DNA from: Eopsaltria australis
Taxonomy: Eukaryota; Chordata; Aves; Passeriformes; Petroicidae
DNA: 64,000 nucleotides
NCBI GenBank assembly: GCA_034509425.1
Contig: JAVTVJ010000076.1
Coordinates: 6,634,001 to 6,698,000 of the forward strand
Direction of reading: 5' to 3'
Shown here: piece after piece, positions 28,901 through 42,600 of the stretch
How the letters are laid out: the number at the start of each line of letters is the position of its first letter
Position numbering within the stretch: position 1 is the stretch's first letter
Made by a program: the position numbers and the translations under genes
Notes under the pieces: generated by a model
The model's input: only the letters and a program-made list of their open reading frames with translations
Databases searched by the model: none
Told to the model about the DNA's origin: nothing

Positions 28901-31544
28901 ACTGAATAGATAGGAATTCTGCCCAAAAGGCTTTGTATATTAGAAGCACATCTCAATTTCAGGTCTAGAAGGCAGACATATTTTGCCAAACCCTTTCCTC
29001 ACAGAAGACTGAATTCATAGTTCACTTAGTTCACACTTAAAATGGCAAATGCCTCCTTTTCCTGGTCTGGATTAACCACAAAGTGAAAATTCTGCTATTT
29101 TGACATTGACAACCATTAAAGTAAGTTGAGTGATTTTTAATCAGAATATCATTCCCTAATATTTTGAGAGCAGCAGATATTTGGTTACACTCAAAGAGTG
29201 TAACACATATGCATGTGTGCAAGTATGTATATTTATATAGAATTGAATGTTAAATTATTCTTATACAAATATAGATGCAGATACACATAAACTAATTATA
29301 TTGTACAGGTACATGCATACAGAGAATGTGTAAGATATGTTACAAATTTACAATATATTGTATATTTCCTGCAAATGCAAATTCCTAAATATACAATGAT
29401 ATAAGAAGATGAGGAGGTTTAAAAGGATGTTTGGAAAAAAGTAAACTTTTCCCAATAAGGAATTTGATCTAATATAAAGTTTCTGACCCTTACTATACAG
29501 AAGCAATAGGAAAAAGTGCTAGTCAAGGGGAGAAAAAAGGCTGACATAAAGAGAGATAATAAACCTTCACTCTCCCGTTTCTGCCTATTCTATCCATTTT
29601 CAGAGGAAAAACATGCTCAGTGCTTCTAGAGCTCTGGCAGGGTGTCACTCCAGACCATCCTTTGCCATTTTGGTGCTTTCTGAGGCCAGATTGTAGGAAC
29701 TTTATGCAAAAGTGTAGTGAGTAATAATATGAATGAAAGCAACACTATTTTTCTCATGAAGATATACTCTTGTTTTGGTCGTTATACCCAGTAAATAGAT
29801 CCAGAACATGGAAGTTTGGTGTAGACCTTCAGACTGCTTGGGAGCAGCCCATAGAGGGGCAACTGGAGATCTGGGCAGTCCTGGGTGAATTCCTGCAGGC
29901 AAAGACTGCTCTGCTGGGGGTCCTGTTGGGCAGTAAGGACACACAGATCCCTTCCCAGTGCACTCCTAATCCCATAGAGGCTCTTCAGTGCTAGAAATCC
30001 AACAGCCATGAAAACAGTCATGACAATAGAAGCTGGTAAGAGCACCATGCCTTGGGCTGCACTCCCAGTAAATAGAGCTTCCCATTTCCTTTAAAAGTAG
30101 GAAAATACCTTTTCTTCCCCAGAGATGAAAGCCTTCCAATGCCCTTTATTCTGCTCGTCACAAAGCATTAGCACCAAATACACACAAGTCAGTTCTACCT
30201 CTTGGAGAAGAGTCTTGCTGTTTATAGCTGTGGTGAGTGATTTAATGTTTCCTTACTGAGCCCTGGTGTCATGCAGAAAATACAGCAATGAGACATTCAT
30301 GCCTTGATTTCCCTGAAAGGATTTTTTTTTTTTTTTTTCCAAAATTCCACCAGGCAAACTGATTTGGTCATTGTTTTCCAATGGGAAGACATGTCCTTTA
30401 TCATATACTTATTCCATACAACTCCCATCACTTAGGACTTGGAAAGCAGCTGAGCAGACCTTTTTGTCTGTGTCCTCCGCAAAAACCTATTAAAAACAAG
30501 AACATTTCCCAATCATAAATAGTGAAATTAATTTGCTCTGTTCTTCTGAGTTCTCCTTATATCCCATATATTTCACAAACCTTCTTATCTGCAGTTAGAT
30601 ACAGAACTCCTGGGGAAAGATAAGTCACAAAGTTTGCTCAAAGGTCACCTGCTTGCTTGTTGCTTTCTGAGTCACAGCGTGCAGATTGCAGCACTGGCTT
30701 TAGAAAAAATTACTTACAAAAACAAAAGTGTTAAAACATTATACAGCAATAAATGACTGTGTTTTTTCCAGGTAACGAGCAGTTTCATCTTATCTTCTAG
30801 CAGGCATAGAAAGCCTACAGTCAATTTACTCTCATCACTCCTCTGCCTGCTGAGGCTTAAGAGCAAGGGAAGAAAATTAATAGACACAAGGCCATGTCAC
30901 GTAATCTTCACTTTTGTGCAGAATAAAACCCAGACACTAAAGTAATTCAGTCTTCATGACCTTGCCAGGACTGGAGATGTGCCGGCCACAAGAGAAGAAA
31001 CTAGATACAAGACAAATAAACCTAAGTCACAAGGACAGTGACCATTAAAATGAGATTTCATATGTATAAATGAGGAAACAGTCAGTCAATTAGCAGGTGT
31101 GGGATGGCAAGGATGAGAAATACAAAAACACAGCCTGACAGAACTGCAGTTTTCAGAGTCCACTACTGCAGCATGACCCCAGGAAATATATGCAGTCCAA
31201 AACCATGCCACATGGTCAAGCTGTGCCAGTACTGTGGATTTTTGTGATGCCTCAAGATAATGGAATGGGTTGTTGGAGTGTTTTATTTTATGTGAGTAAA
31301 ATGAAGCCAGCCTCTAGGCTATTCTACAATGAGAGCCATCTGTGAGCCAGCAAACAAGTCTAGCATGGAGAGCCAAAAACGTGGAGCTGAGGGTTATATT
31401 CTCAATGACTCCTCTGTAAAGGCAGAGCAGATGAGAACTGGGGTGAGGAGCACCAGCCATGGGGCACGTGCAGAGCTGGAAGGTGCATTGGTCCTGGTCC
31501 TCATGCCTTCTGCCATCGGGCCAGCACAGATTTACTGCCTGCAG
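25906..31544. other. Intergenic, no gene seen
   Basis: No exon or transposon family recognised. The stretch 29220-29420 is very AT-rich, with repeated ATATA-type words. Confidence 0.65.
30322..30338. repeat. Poly(T) tract (17 bp)
   Basis: An uninterrupted T run without a recognisable retroelement beside it. Confidence 0.9.
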
Positions 31545-31583
31545 GGAGTTCAAACACAGGTCCCGGAGCTGTGTTTGAACTCC
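31545..31583. repeat. Perfect 15-bp inverted repeat, 9-nt loop
   Basis: GGAGTTCAAACACAG (31545-31559) and CTGTGTTTGAACTCC (31569-31583) are exact reverse complements separated by GTCCCGGAG. The transcript of either strand would fold into a stable short hairpin. It is not part of a recognised repeat. Confidence 0.9.
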
Positions 31584-31816
31584 AGAGCTGCTGGGTCAAA
31601 CTCTGTGTTCTATTTCCAAATATTATACATGCCCAAAGAAGCCATTTATTCAGGGGCTTCTCTCAGAAACTTCTGGCTCCATCCTGTGTGAGTGAGGAAA
31701 GTACAGCACAAACCCTGCACAAAGGTACCACAGTGGCTGGCTGCTGGATTTGGGAAATACTCGCAAAAATGAAGAAATAATGAATGAAAACACACATCAT
31801 AGTAAAGCATCTCCTT

Positions 31817-31832
31817 AAAAAAAAAAAAAAAA
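31817..31832. repeat. Poly(A) tract (16 bp)
   Basis: An uninterrupted run of A followed by CAATAAAT. No retrocopy of a gene is recognised upstream of it. Confidence 0.9.
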
Positions 31833-32847
31833 CAATAAATCTGATACAACTCCTGGAACAAAGGAAAGAAGGAATCAAAATATATTTCATATTTACACAT
31901 GACCTAATAAAGTTGATCCATGGCATTTAAGATACAAAAAATCCAACTCGTTTGACCTTCTGCTGTAAATCCAGAACAGGTTCTCTGCTTCTCTCTGTCT
32001 TGGCTCTCCCATGCCAAAAAAGCTCTGTCAAACTCTCATCTCTTCACAGCTATTCCAAAATTAATACTGAGCATTCATGATCAAGAGTTTATTGGAAAAA
32101 AATGGTGCAAGATAGGAAATGAGAGATAAATAATTTGAAGTTGTTTTTCTAGAAAGAGGATAATATGAATATAGGTGAAGCAGTTTTCATGCTTGGAATC
32201 TTAGCCTAAGAAGTGACATCAGATATATTTTAAGACTTAAAAGTTCCTAACTTCAGGGATTTAAAACATTCATAGTAAGCTATACTTGAGGCGTGACTTT
32301 TAACAGAGCTTCATTTTGATGTTATCTTTCTAAAAAATTCTTAAGACAATTTTCAAGACAGCTTTCTAACATTGCTGCATCAGATTAGAATAATAATATT
32401 TTTCTGCTACATACAAATGTTATATTCTGCAAATCTCCAGACTCTCTAATAGGGATAGGCCCTGGTTTTTTGCCTATATTGATTTGTCTTTTTGAGGCTT
32501 TTGCTTGGCTGATTGTTACTTGGTTTTTTTTCCTGGCTGGGAAAATAAAATAAACAAATACTGTAAGTCTGCTGTGTTTAGATGAGAGGGAAATGATTAA
32601 TCATAGATAAAGAAAGCAAGCATAAAAAATAATAAATTTCACAAATTCACCAAAAGAAAAAAGGGAAAAGTGAAATGGTGAAATCTTAGAAGATTTCTTG
32701 CATCCATTCTGGAACACAAACCGGAGGTTTTACAAACATGGTCAGCCCAGGATCCCAAATAGTTGCTTTGGTTAAATATAGGTAACACATTCAGTTACTG
32801 TAAATGTAAATGCATTCAATGCATTTAATGTTCTCCATAATAATCAA

Positions 32848-33205
32848 AGGTTATAGAATAATGGAATACTTTAGTTTTGAAGGAAGTGCAAGAAATCATC
32901 TGGACCAGCCTCCTGGGCAAAGTAGATCCAAATCCTGTTAACGTGCCTCAAAACTTTGTCCACTCAGGTTTTTAAAATCTGAAAAGATTTAGACTGTACA
33001 GTGTCTGTGAGCAGCCTTTGCCAGTATTTGAATATGTCCAGTGGGAAAATACTTTTCCTAATATCTGACCCAGCTTTACTGTCTTTCACCTCGTGTCAAT
33101 GGCCCCTTATTCTTGTCGTGTGATCGAGATGCCTAACTGTAAACCTGAAATTATTTCCACAACCTTTGGGTATTTTTACTGCCCTTATAATTTCACCTGA
33201 CCATC
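32848..33205 (-). mobile_element. Old CR1 LINE fragment
   Basis: Diverged antisense CR1 words appear in the right order: TATAGAATAATGGAATACTT, GGACCAGCCTCCTGGGCAAA, GAGCAGCCTTTGCCAGTATT, CCTAATATCTGACCCAGCTT, CAATGGCCCCTTATTCTTGT. The level of mismatch marks an old copy, much older than the one at 57955. Confidence 0.75.
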
Positions 33206-35816
33206 TGTTTTGCAGGAAAGATTGTATGGGAATGCCCAATGCATTGTAAAAATCAGGTAAGTTTGGTGTCTGTATATCTAATAATACAAGCATATGTGTT
33301 ATACATATGTAATATTTGTGAATCTATGATACATTTGGATGTGTAGCATATGCAAGCATACACATAAACATGTATGTGATGGGTGCACATTTACATGAGC
33401 ACACGTGTATAAGGATGGAACAAAGCAGGAGTGTTTGTGCCAGTGTGAGCCTTTTGCCAGCACTGCTCAGTGAGATGAGGGCAGGTTTGGCAGGACTGTG
33501 CACAGCCACTCCAGCATCTGCATTTTAAGCAAACCCAGGGCAGTACTGCCCCAGTGTGGTGGACCGTGCTCTTGCAAGTGCCTTGAAAATTACAGGCCTA
33601 GAATTCACTGAATTTTTTCTCACTTTGGTCCTTAAAGCTTTACCACATTGATACCAATTCAAACAGTTTTATTTTTCACTTCTGTTTCCCTGAACCTCAG
33701 ATAATAGGTGAGCTTTTAGACTAGGCAGCTCCCAGAGATATACTGTGCTTTTTGTTCAAGAAACCATACACAAAAAAATATACTGCAAATGAATATAGCC
33801 GCTTCAACACGGACTGTTTAGAATATTTGTCAGAAGTGGTGCCTGTCCTTGTGATTTCCTTTGGTTTGGTCAACCAGCTCATGCCCAGAGGTATTAGCCC
33901 CACTCACACTGCATTTTCCCACAGGCCCATATAACCCAAAGCATGTGCACGAAGAGGATCTGGGCATCATTGCTGCCCCTGGATGGCTGCAATTCTTTCA
34001 CCTGTGTAGCTGGCAAGGCTTTACTGTATCTGATTTATAGGCTTTTTATATGGCCCTGAGTGAGCCATATGAAATCAAATGGCAGTACTGTGGGCATTAC
34101 AACGCTGACCTCAGGCCAGGAGAACATCATATTCCTATGTCAGGTCCAGATGCACTTTAGCTTCAACTGCTATTACAGCCTGAGGGCGCAGGTAAAATAC
34201 GAACTGGGATATAGGGCTTGAATTTTATAGGGCTGGGCTGCAAACTGCTGATGGGGATTTATCTATATTAGTTGTTTACAGCCATTTGTCGTGCTAAAGA
34301 TAACTTCTCCCAGCAGAAACTGGGCTTTTAAGGTCCATTTGTAATACTAAAATGCTTTTATAATATAAACAAGAAATAAGAATGAGGATGTGGTTCTGAC
34401 TTCCAGAATTTGCTTTGCTCAGACAAGTGCATTTCTTTTGTGTTTCCTCCTGATTTTGTAGGAAGATTTCTGAAAACTGGATGCTGTAAATTCAATTAGT
34501 CATACCTTGATAAATATACCACACAAAGGTAGTTTATATTGCAATCATTACTGAATTAATTAATCTATTTCCTAACTATGAATTCAAGCCTCTGGCCACA
34601 GTATAGAATTTATGTTTGCCAAGGCACTGCTGTGGGACAGTATTGTTTTCAAGCTCACTTGGAAGAGTTATTAAGAAAAAGGGTAGAAGGAACTTGGAAA
34701 TACAGTTGGAAAATAAAATGTTGTTAAAATATTTGCTTTATTGGAAAGAGAATGATACTGCATGTATTTACATAACCAGTTAAGACATTTACAGGGGTGG
34801 ACATAGCAGAAGGTAGAGTTAATGGGACTACTGCAGACAATGTGTGCAGCAAGAGGAAATGTAGTTCTTATAAACTGGAGAAAATGTGATTGATATACTT
34901 CTGGGCCACAACATATCTTCTCTTTGATCCAGACAGTAATTGTATTTATTTCATATAGCACCACAAAAACTAAATGTTGTTGCAACTCAACTAAGTTCTG
35001 ATGAGTTGCCAAAGTTTTCTTTTCCTGTTGTTCAGAAGGACACCCCCTACCGCGCATTTTTGCCAAAGAAGGAATTATGTTTTTAACTCTCCTGACATGT
35101 CTCATGGACCATAAACCACAGGAGCTGCTAGAAGCTGTCTTTCAGACAGTAACCACTACTTCAGTTATATTGGAACTATTCTTAGGTTTTGTTTTACAAT
35201 TTTTGGGACTAGAAACTTACAATAGTTACTGAACTTTGTCATTAGAGATTCCAGGCTGGTTCTTTCTGGGCTCTGGCAGCTTCCCCATAGTCCTGCAGGG
35301 ACTTCACTGTTAACTCAATCCCCATTGTAACTACTCTTTCTGGGTCCTCCTTACCTACCAAGTCACCTGAACTAATAAACACCTGAGGTTTCATTTGAAG
35401 ACTAATTTCTCCAGGTTGTTTTCACCTTTGCTATTAGACATCATTTACTTTAGACAAGTAACTACAGGTCAGTATCACACAGAACAGAGTGCATACAGAT
35501 ATTTTTCAGTCCCATTATAAAATTAATTTTAATTGTCTAGGTGTACAGGAAGGAAAATTCACTCTGAGTCACTGGAATGGATTAATTTGAGAGTCTGCAA
35601 AGTCTGGAGGAACAGCTCTTCTCCAATGTATCTTGTGAATGCAAACACAATTTACCTGCCAGAAATTTCAGGTTCTCTTTGCTATAGTCTGCTAAAAAAG
35701 ACAGATACCTTACACCATCTGTCATCTCCTCATATGCATCCTGTGGTCTGCAGGTACCCAGAGAGCTTTACCTTTTGATGCATCTACTGATGGTATTCAT
35801 CATGCATGGAAGAATC
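33206..35816. other. Intergenic, no gene seen
   Basis: The stretch contains one 144-codon minus-strand frame (34671-35105) without recognisable similarity. Otherwise featureless. Confidence 0.65.
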
Positions 35817-36679
35817 CCAGGTGTTATGATCTAATTATTAAAGTTCTTTAGAGATACCTCTGCCCGAATTAAGGTACAAGCGAGACCATATGCCAACCAA
35901 TAGTATGGGTTTTATTTGATAGTAAATATGAGAGAGAGAGAGAGAAGAAGAGAGAGAAAAGGAGGAGTAGGGAGAAAGATGGGGGGACAGAGAGGGACAG
36001 GGACAAAGAAGTATCACCACTCTGTGGGTCTTACTGGTGTCCTGATGTCCTCTTCAGCTGGTCTCAGTGGTGGAAGTCCCCCCAAAGCACAGAGTGCCAT
36101 GGGTTAATATACACTCAGGCCAGGTGGAAATGTCCAGTCTTGTCCCCCTGGGGGAGGGGGCAGCCTCCAGCAGCAGACTCTGCTTGCATCACGTGCAGTC
36201 CTGTGGTGAAAGGCGTCTGGGGAGCATTTTGGGGGGTGTGTGATAGATTGTGACTCCCCCTCAGCTGCCTCTCACGTGAGAGTCCCGTGGATGTGGCTTG
36301 TGGGGCTGGGGGTTCCACAGCTGGGCCAGTTTGTGTACTGGAGGATGCGTGTGTATTGCCTCTGATCAGAGGTTACGCCATCCTCCTCCCCCCTTCAGCT
36401 GGGGGGTAGGACTGTGCAAACTTGGCTTCTGTGAGCTTTTTGCCCCCCACCCCAAACTCAGCCAGAAATGATTCTCAGTACAGCTGGTGACTTCAGCTTC
36501 TGTAGACGCATTCCTTTCCCTCAGACTGAGATGATTGAACAATAGGCTTTTCCCTTTATCTAATCTCAGCAGTTTGGCTCAGTTCAAGGTCCCAGTCAGG
36601 TATCTTCAGGGAAGCATCTCTGATCAAAACTTTATATCAATGTTTGAGGCATGAACTATTTTCAGTCTCTGACACCAGG
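35817..36679 (-). mobile_element. Solo ERV LTR (ERVL-type) with 5-bp target-site duplication
   Basis: The LTR occupies 35822-36674 (853 bp) and is flanked on both sides by CCAGG (35817-35821 and 36675-36679). In its sense (minus) direction it begins TGTCAGAGACTG and ends GATCATAACA, giving TG...CA ends. A TATA-like TATATTAA lies at 36111-36104 and AATAAA at 35916-35911, about 190 bases further on, followed by an R/U5-like GGTCTCGCTTG. A CT-rich tract separates them. No gag, pol or env remains, so it is a solo LTR left by recombination. The exact 5-bp duplication suggests ERVL and limited age. It sits 7.4 kb downstream of the TRPC6 stop codon, in the same orientation as the gene. I do not know the family name. 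Confidence 0.8.
35930..35994. repeat. Purine-rich GA/GAGAAG low-complexity tract in the LTR
   Basis: GAGAGAGAGAGAGAG is followed by AGAAG and GGAGGAG blocks. It corresponds to the CT-rich stretch just upstream of the LTR's poly(A) signal in the sense direction. Confidence 0.85.
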
Positions 36680-39600
36680 ATGACAAACTCTTGGCTACGA
36701 GCTGTTGGCTATGCTAGAACACTGCCATAAAATTTATAGACATTGAAAATGATGACTTGAAATGTATTTATTTTAGTTAAAGTTGAATTCCTGCCTAAAT
36801 CAAGTATGTAAACCAATAAACCTAAAAATAAATGGGTAACCTTAATAATTTACTTTTCAGAAGAAGTGTTAGATGAAAGGAAGGGATAAATAAACAGAAA
36901 CAGTTTATTGGGAGGCATGTATATGTCAACTTTGAAGTTCCTAAGACTGCTTCCAAATTTTTCAAGTTTTTTTTCCAGAAGAACTGGAATTATTTGTACC
37001 AGAGCTACTGCAGTACACTCACTGCAGTCCTGCAGCTCGGGTACTCCTCTCTGTAAAATATCAACCAAAAGAAACACATGCTTTTGAAGTAATTTCAAGC
37101 AAGCCTGACAACAGGAGCATGTGTTAAAAAGAATTTTCATTCTTTTCAATTATGTGTAACTTTATTGTCCTATCAAGCCCCTAAGATAACCCCTAAGGTT
37201 AATGGCATGACACAACCCTATGAGATGATGTTGGAGCAGGGAGGTGAGGACACCTCACTGGGATCATCAACATGGATCCTGCCCCCAAAACAATCTCCTT
37301 CATATTAAATTTTGGCTGGTGATTAGAAAATTCACCTGCATGAAATAAAAATACTTCAGTGTTTGCCTAATGCAACAACTGAATTTGAGGTGTAGTGACC
37401 AGCTATTAAATCTAGTGGAACTGCTGGATTTATAGTCTAAAGACAATTGTTATGGGGATTAATTTGTAATATTCACAAGTTATTTAAAATCTGAGTCTTA
37501 CAAAAGTACTCTGTTTGAAGTTGTGAAAACATCTGCAGAGAAGAGCACTTGGCATATTTTTCTGTGCAACTGCCAGCAACTCTTGTTAGCTCAATACTTC
37601 ATGCAGACCTCATTGCTGACCCAATAAGGGATTTACACTTCCTCAAGATCTTAAACTACAGTATCTTGGGTCAAGGTTGTGCCTCCACTCAAAGCAAGTA
37701 TGTTCTTCTGAAACAACATTCTGAGTTTTCAGAAACTAGGAGGGGAGCCTAGACAGCTTACTGTAATGTGTGCTGTGGATATTTAACCAGAAGGGACAAA
37801 ATTTGCAGGCACTTGGAACAGTCATGAGTGAATACAGGCTAACTTGCAACATTAGAACAACCATAGGCACTTCAGGAATTATTTTATCTTTATTTCTTTC
37901 CAGTCTGATACTGAGAAATGTTCCATGGTACAGCCAGGGCTTGTTTTCAATACTCTTGATGGGTCTATGGTCAGTGGCCTCCTGTAGGGCCTGCTGAAGG
38001 GTTGCAGCCACTGATACTGCTGTATCACAGGCAGTTTAGTTTCCTCAAATAAAGTGTGATGTCCACTTCAGAGAGAAGAAATTCACAGAATTCTTAAATG
38101 ATGCTGACAGATTCAAGAACAAGGTCATTTCTAGAAGGAACATTTTCTTTTGAGGAACAGAATCACCACGTCAGGAGAGATCATACATGCTCTAGCACAG
38201 CCACATAGTCTTGAATCTTTTACTGCCAACATGATTTGATAGCAACCTGATAGCAACCTGATACCTTATCTTCTGTTCACCAGAAAGATTTGCCCATGTT
38301 GTATGTTTTCTGAAAAAATTTACTGTGCCAGTGATACTTCTCCATTCAAAAATGAGGATGTTGTGTCCCAGCTGCAGGGTCTCAGCTTACCATTAGGAGA
38401 TGGGGGGACTGAATAAATTGGGCTGCAGACAGGACATACACAGTGAGTGTCTCAGCTGGAACTTTTAGAACTGCAGCTCTAATGAATAAACCCATAGCAG
38501 TGTCTTTTGCAGTGAAGACATTTACTCATGAAACCCCATGGGTTTTCTCTATTGAGGTTGACTACATCATTGGTGTTCTGTTAAAGTTACACAAAATCTT
38601 CTGTGGCAAGAATACTCCCTTTGGGAAAGAACTGAAGTTTTCTCTTCATAAATTCTTCAAACTGCTTATTTGACCATGTTGACATAAATTAGTATAATTT
38701 TCTCCTGGCATAAATGAAGAAGCTGAAGAACAGAGACTTGAACAGGTTTCCCAGGGGTCATAGGAAAATACATTTATTTGCATGTGAGAGTGAGTAGGTT
38801 TTGCCTACAATCAAAAAGTCTTTGGACCTGCTGTCACTGTATTTATGCCCTTTGCCCTGTGCTCACCTACTAGATTGTACTTGCGGTTTATAAAGTACAA
38901 TTAAATATCAAAATGGTATAAAAGTGTTCATATATAAAAGGGCATACAAATATTGCTATTAACATTGGTAATGATTTATCGCTGCATTTTACTTCGCATA
39001 CAGTATGAACTGATCTTCAATTACTTTGACTGGAGTTCCTCTGATAAAGGAGCAAAGTGTAAAAGTCAAGGAGCTGAATAACAGACTACTCAAAAGGGTA
39101 AAACAAAACCAAATGCTGCTAAAATACAATTTCTTGGACAGAGAAAGCACTTAATATTTGTACCTTTTGATCCCTAATGCACTGTCATATGGTAACAAGA
39201 TGGTGACAAGAACAGAAAGAGGAACAGGAAACTTGGCTTTTTGCAAAAATGAAAACTAGAGATCAAATGAAATATTTTGAGGTACTCATGGTAATTACAC
39301 CAGGGAAGAACTGTGTATGAGATTCCCTTGCCTTCTAAGAGCATGGAGTTGAAGGTACATAACTCAGCCTTGATTAACTTCTCTTTTGATATAAGCTTCT
39401 GAAGCACAAGTAGTTTTCCAAGCACAAACTTTGTGAATTCTATTTTCCATAAGCCAAATTAAAATTTAAGCAGGAACGTAAGTGCTTAGATTATTCACAC
39501 CAGGCAGTTTCTAACAAATTTTAAATAGTGTTAAATATTTACATGAAAAATTAGCAATTTATGCTGTAAGGACAATTTCTTCTGTTCTGCAAACGAGTAT

Positions 39601-42600
39601 AGTTTCAGATATGTGGTTTGTAATGTATTAATTATAATGTTCAGATACAAATTTCAAGCCTGAGGGAAATCTCTAAGAAGCAAATGCAAGATTTTGTTGT
39701 ACTAAATGGCATTTTGGGACACACCAGTCATGAGAACATGATCTTAGTAATTACATGACACAGCTGCTATAGCTGAAGTACTGCCAAGATCAAGCTGTAT
39801 ATTTTAAGCTCTGAAGACATATTACTGAAAATATATGCTCACCCCAATGTACTAAGACATGGGATATAAACTTCTCTTTATCATAAAGGTCCTGGTTTGT
39901 CAACAAGAATTTAATTGCCATGTGCCCTGTAACAATTTTTCTCAGGTTTGTGACAGATTTGGTTAACGTGTAGTTTTGTTTATGCCTACTCACAGTAACA
40001 CTAATGAAGAAGGAAAAAATGAAACATTGGTGCAGAGTAAAGAAGAACCTTACTCCTCCATCATCCCTGGGGGATGGGCTGGATTTTTCTGAAGGCAAGT
40101 TAGATCCTGCCCCTCTCAATGACTGCCCTCATCAGTTTGACCACTGCCAAGGAGACGATCACTTGTGATGGTTCATGGCCTTGCAGTGTTCATCAGCTGC
40201 AGTGCTCCTTTCTGTCAAGCTGGGACTTCTCATATTTTAACAGAAATGCTGCTAACTGCTACAGCAGCTTCTTCAGAGTCACAGGAGATAAATGGTCACT
40301 TCCACTGTATGACTCATCTGGGATACTTGTCTGCCTTAAGAGGACAAAATCATGCCTTTGACCATTTCTATCCACTGAATACAAAGACCAGACAAGCTCA
40401 GTCACATAAGTCTCCATGGCTGTCATCTAAAATCAGATGAATCTGTAGATGCCACTTCTAAAACCAGTAACATTCACTGGCCTGTCAGTGCTGTAAAATA
40501 TGATGTAATGCAGCAGATTTTTACCCAGAATGTTGTAATTTTCATTTGAAATCCTGTAGCTTTTTCTCAGGATCTGTGACTGTAAATCTCGGGTACCTTA
40601 CGCTTGCATTGCATGATTGGTCTCTAATAAAATTTCCACTCCTCCATGATGTGTAAAGCTTTTTCTCAATATTTAGACATGCTTCTGTTTCATCCAGAAT
40701 AGTGTGAGAAAACCTTGGACAAACTTTGTTGATTTGGGGATTTTCTTCATTGCCTTCTCTTCAAAAGTTCTCAGGTTCTTCTATATATTTTAGTGAAATG
40801 TACTTGGATGAACAGAAAGGAGAATGTCTAAGAGATCACAGGATCTACTCAACATATTTCATAATTCAGGTTTAAGAAATACTCAGGGGAAAAAGAATAT
40901 ATGAAGGCAATACATCATAGCAGGTCTGGTTTAGATGTGGAAGCTGCTGCTCCAGAAACTGTGAATTGCTGAGCTCAAGTAACTAACAAGATTTAAAGAA
41001 ACAATTAAGTAGGTAGCAAGACTATCTTTTTATCTTAATAAATCACAAAAACATCTGGAAATACTTCGTCATCAAACTATGTTATTCTTGTTTTATTAAA
41101 AAACGAGATCTATTTAAAGTGAAAATTATCTATGACTTACTGCAGATGTTCTGAAACATCTAGACACAGTCACGGGAGACAAAATGACATGACCATGAGT
41201 CTAATTAAGTACAAAAAGACCCCTGTTGCTTTGAAATGTTTTTTTTTTAATATTAGTGTTGTTAGCAAAAGAAAGTTTTTTACCGTATCAGTCTTCCACG
41301 CAAGAGGAGCCAAAGGTTCCCAGTGAAATACCAAAACGTTCGTACAATGCATCACAAAGGCATTTTTAGTCTGGTACATTTAATTTTTTTAAATCAGAAT
41401 AATGTATTTGGTATTGTGCTCATTTTAAATACTACATTGCTTGTCACACTACATTTGGCAATAGACCTTTGAAAATATATTTAACAAATTGTTCCATGAG
41501 TAATAACTACATATAAAATATCTTCAATGATTAAAAAAATCTGTATGTATTTTCTTCATGAAATACAATATATACATTACGATCTTATAGTTTTAAGGTA
41601 CATCAAATTTTGGGTTTGAACAAATTCACAGTGTACATTTTACCTCTGTAATAAAAATCACTGTAAAAGTGCCTGGATCTCAAACTGTGTAAATGTATTT
41701 CCTTTCACTGGGTTTATGGAGAGTGAAGGTTTACCATCAACAAGCACTAGAGCAGATCCAAATTGTGTATTACAATGACCAAAAATTAAGACTTCTTATT
41801 ACTGAAAGTGAACATTGACTGTCCCTGTTACCTCAGATTCTGACCAACAGATTTTCTGAAGAGCTTCTCACAGATGGAAGATGTGCTTTTAGCAGCATGG
41901 CCTCTACCACAGCCATTCAGTGGAGATGAATGAAATACCCATGGTTTCAAAAAACCAGACCCAAAATACTCAGGTGGAACTCCAATTCAGAGGCCAGTCC
42001 TGGCCAAGGGCGATGGCCAGGAACCATGTAGGAGCTAAAAGGCAGTGAAATTACTGTCACACTGCCTTCCAGCCTGAGGTCACACCAATTGCCTGTGCTC
42101 CACTACCCTTGAATCCTCACTTTCCTTCATCTCCCTCAGAGGAAGAAGCCTTAGAAGTTTCTAAACCCTGAGTTCATTACACCTGAGGCCCACACGAAAC
42201 ACATTGTCCCCCATGCTCCATTTGTGGCTAAACTTTTGTGCCAAGCACTTCTCCCACAGCATGACACTGACAGGGCAGGCTGACCTCAATCCCTCACCTC
42301 CACTTGCCGCCAAGTAATTTCAAATCCCATTCTAATATATGGGTATTTTTTCCCTGAAAACACACAGTGATTCCATCAACAATTTTTACAAAAGAACTAT
42401 CAATAAATCCAGCTTGAATCTAATCTAAACCCATTAAAAAATAAACTCCAGCCTAAAAGGGAGAGGCAGAAACATTCTAATACATTCCACAGTAAATTCA
42501 CAAAGCTAATTTCAAAGCAATTACTGACAAGCCTTTTAAAGCCTTAATACAAGTCTTTTACAGGTGTGTTATACACCTTGATGCCATGTTATAATTTTTC

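Noticed and set aside
29782..30048. Minus-strand 88-codon frame with a hydrophobic N-terminus, possible small membrane protein
   Set aside because: The hydrophobic stretch is short, the rest matches nothing I know, and an overlapping plus-strand frame of similar length shows how easily such frames arise here.
31329..31900. Cluster of overlapping frames on both strands (up to 120 codons)
   Set aside because: No frame is favoured, no domain is seen, and the region includes a poly(A) tract and simple sequence.
34671..35105. 144-codon minus-strand frame
   Set aside because: No domain, no similarity that I recognise, no splice or promoter context. The length is possible by chance in 64 kb.
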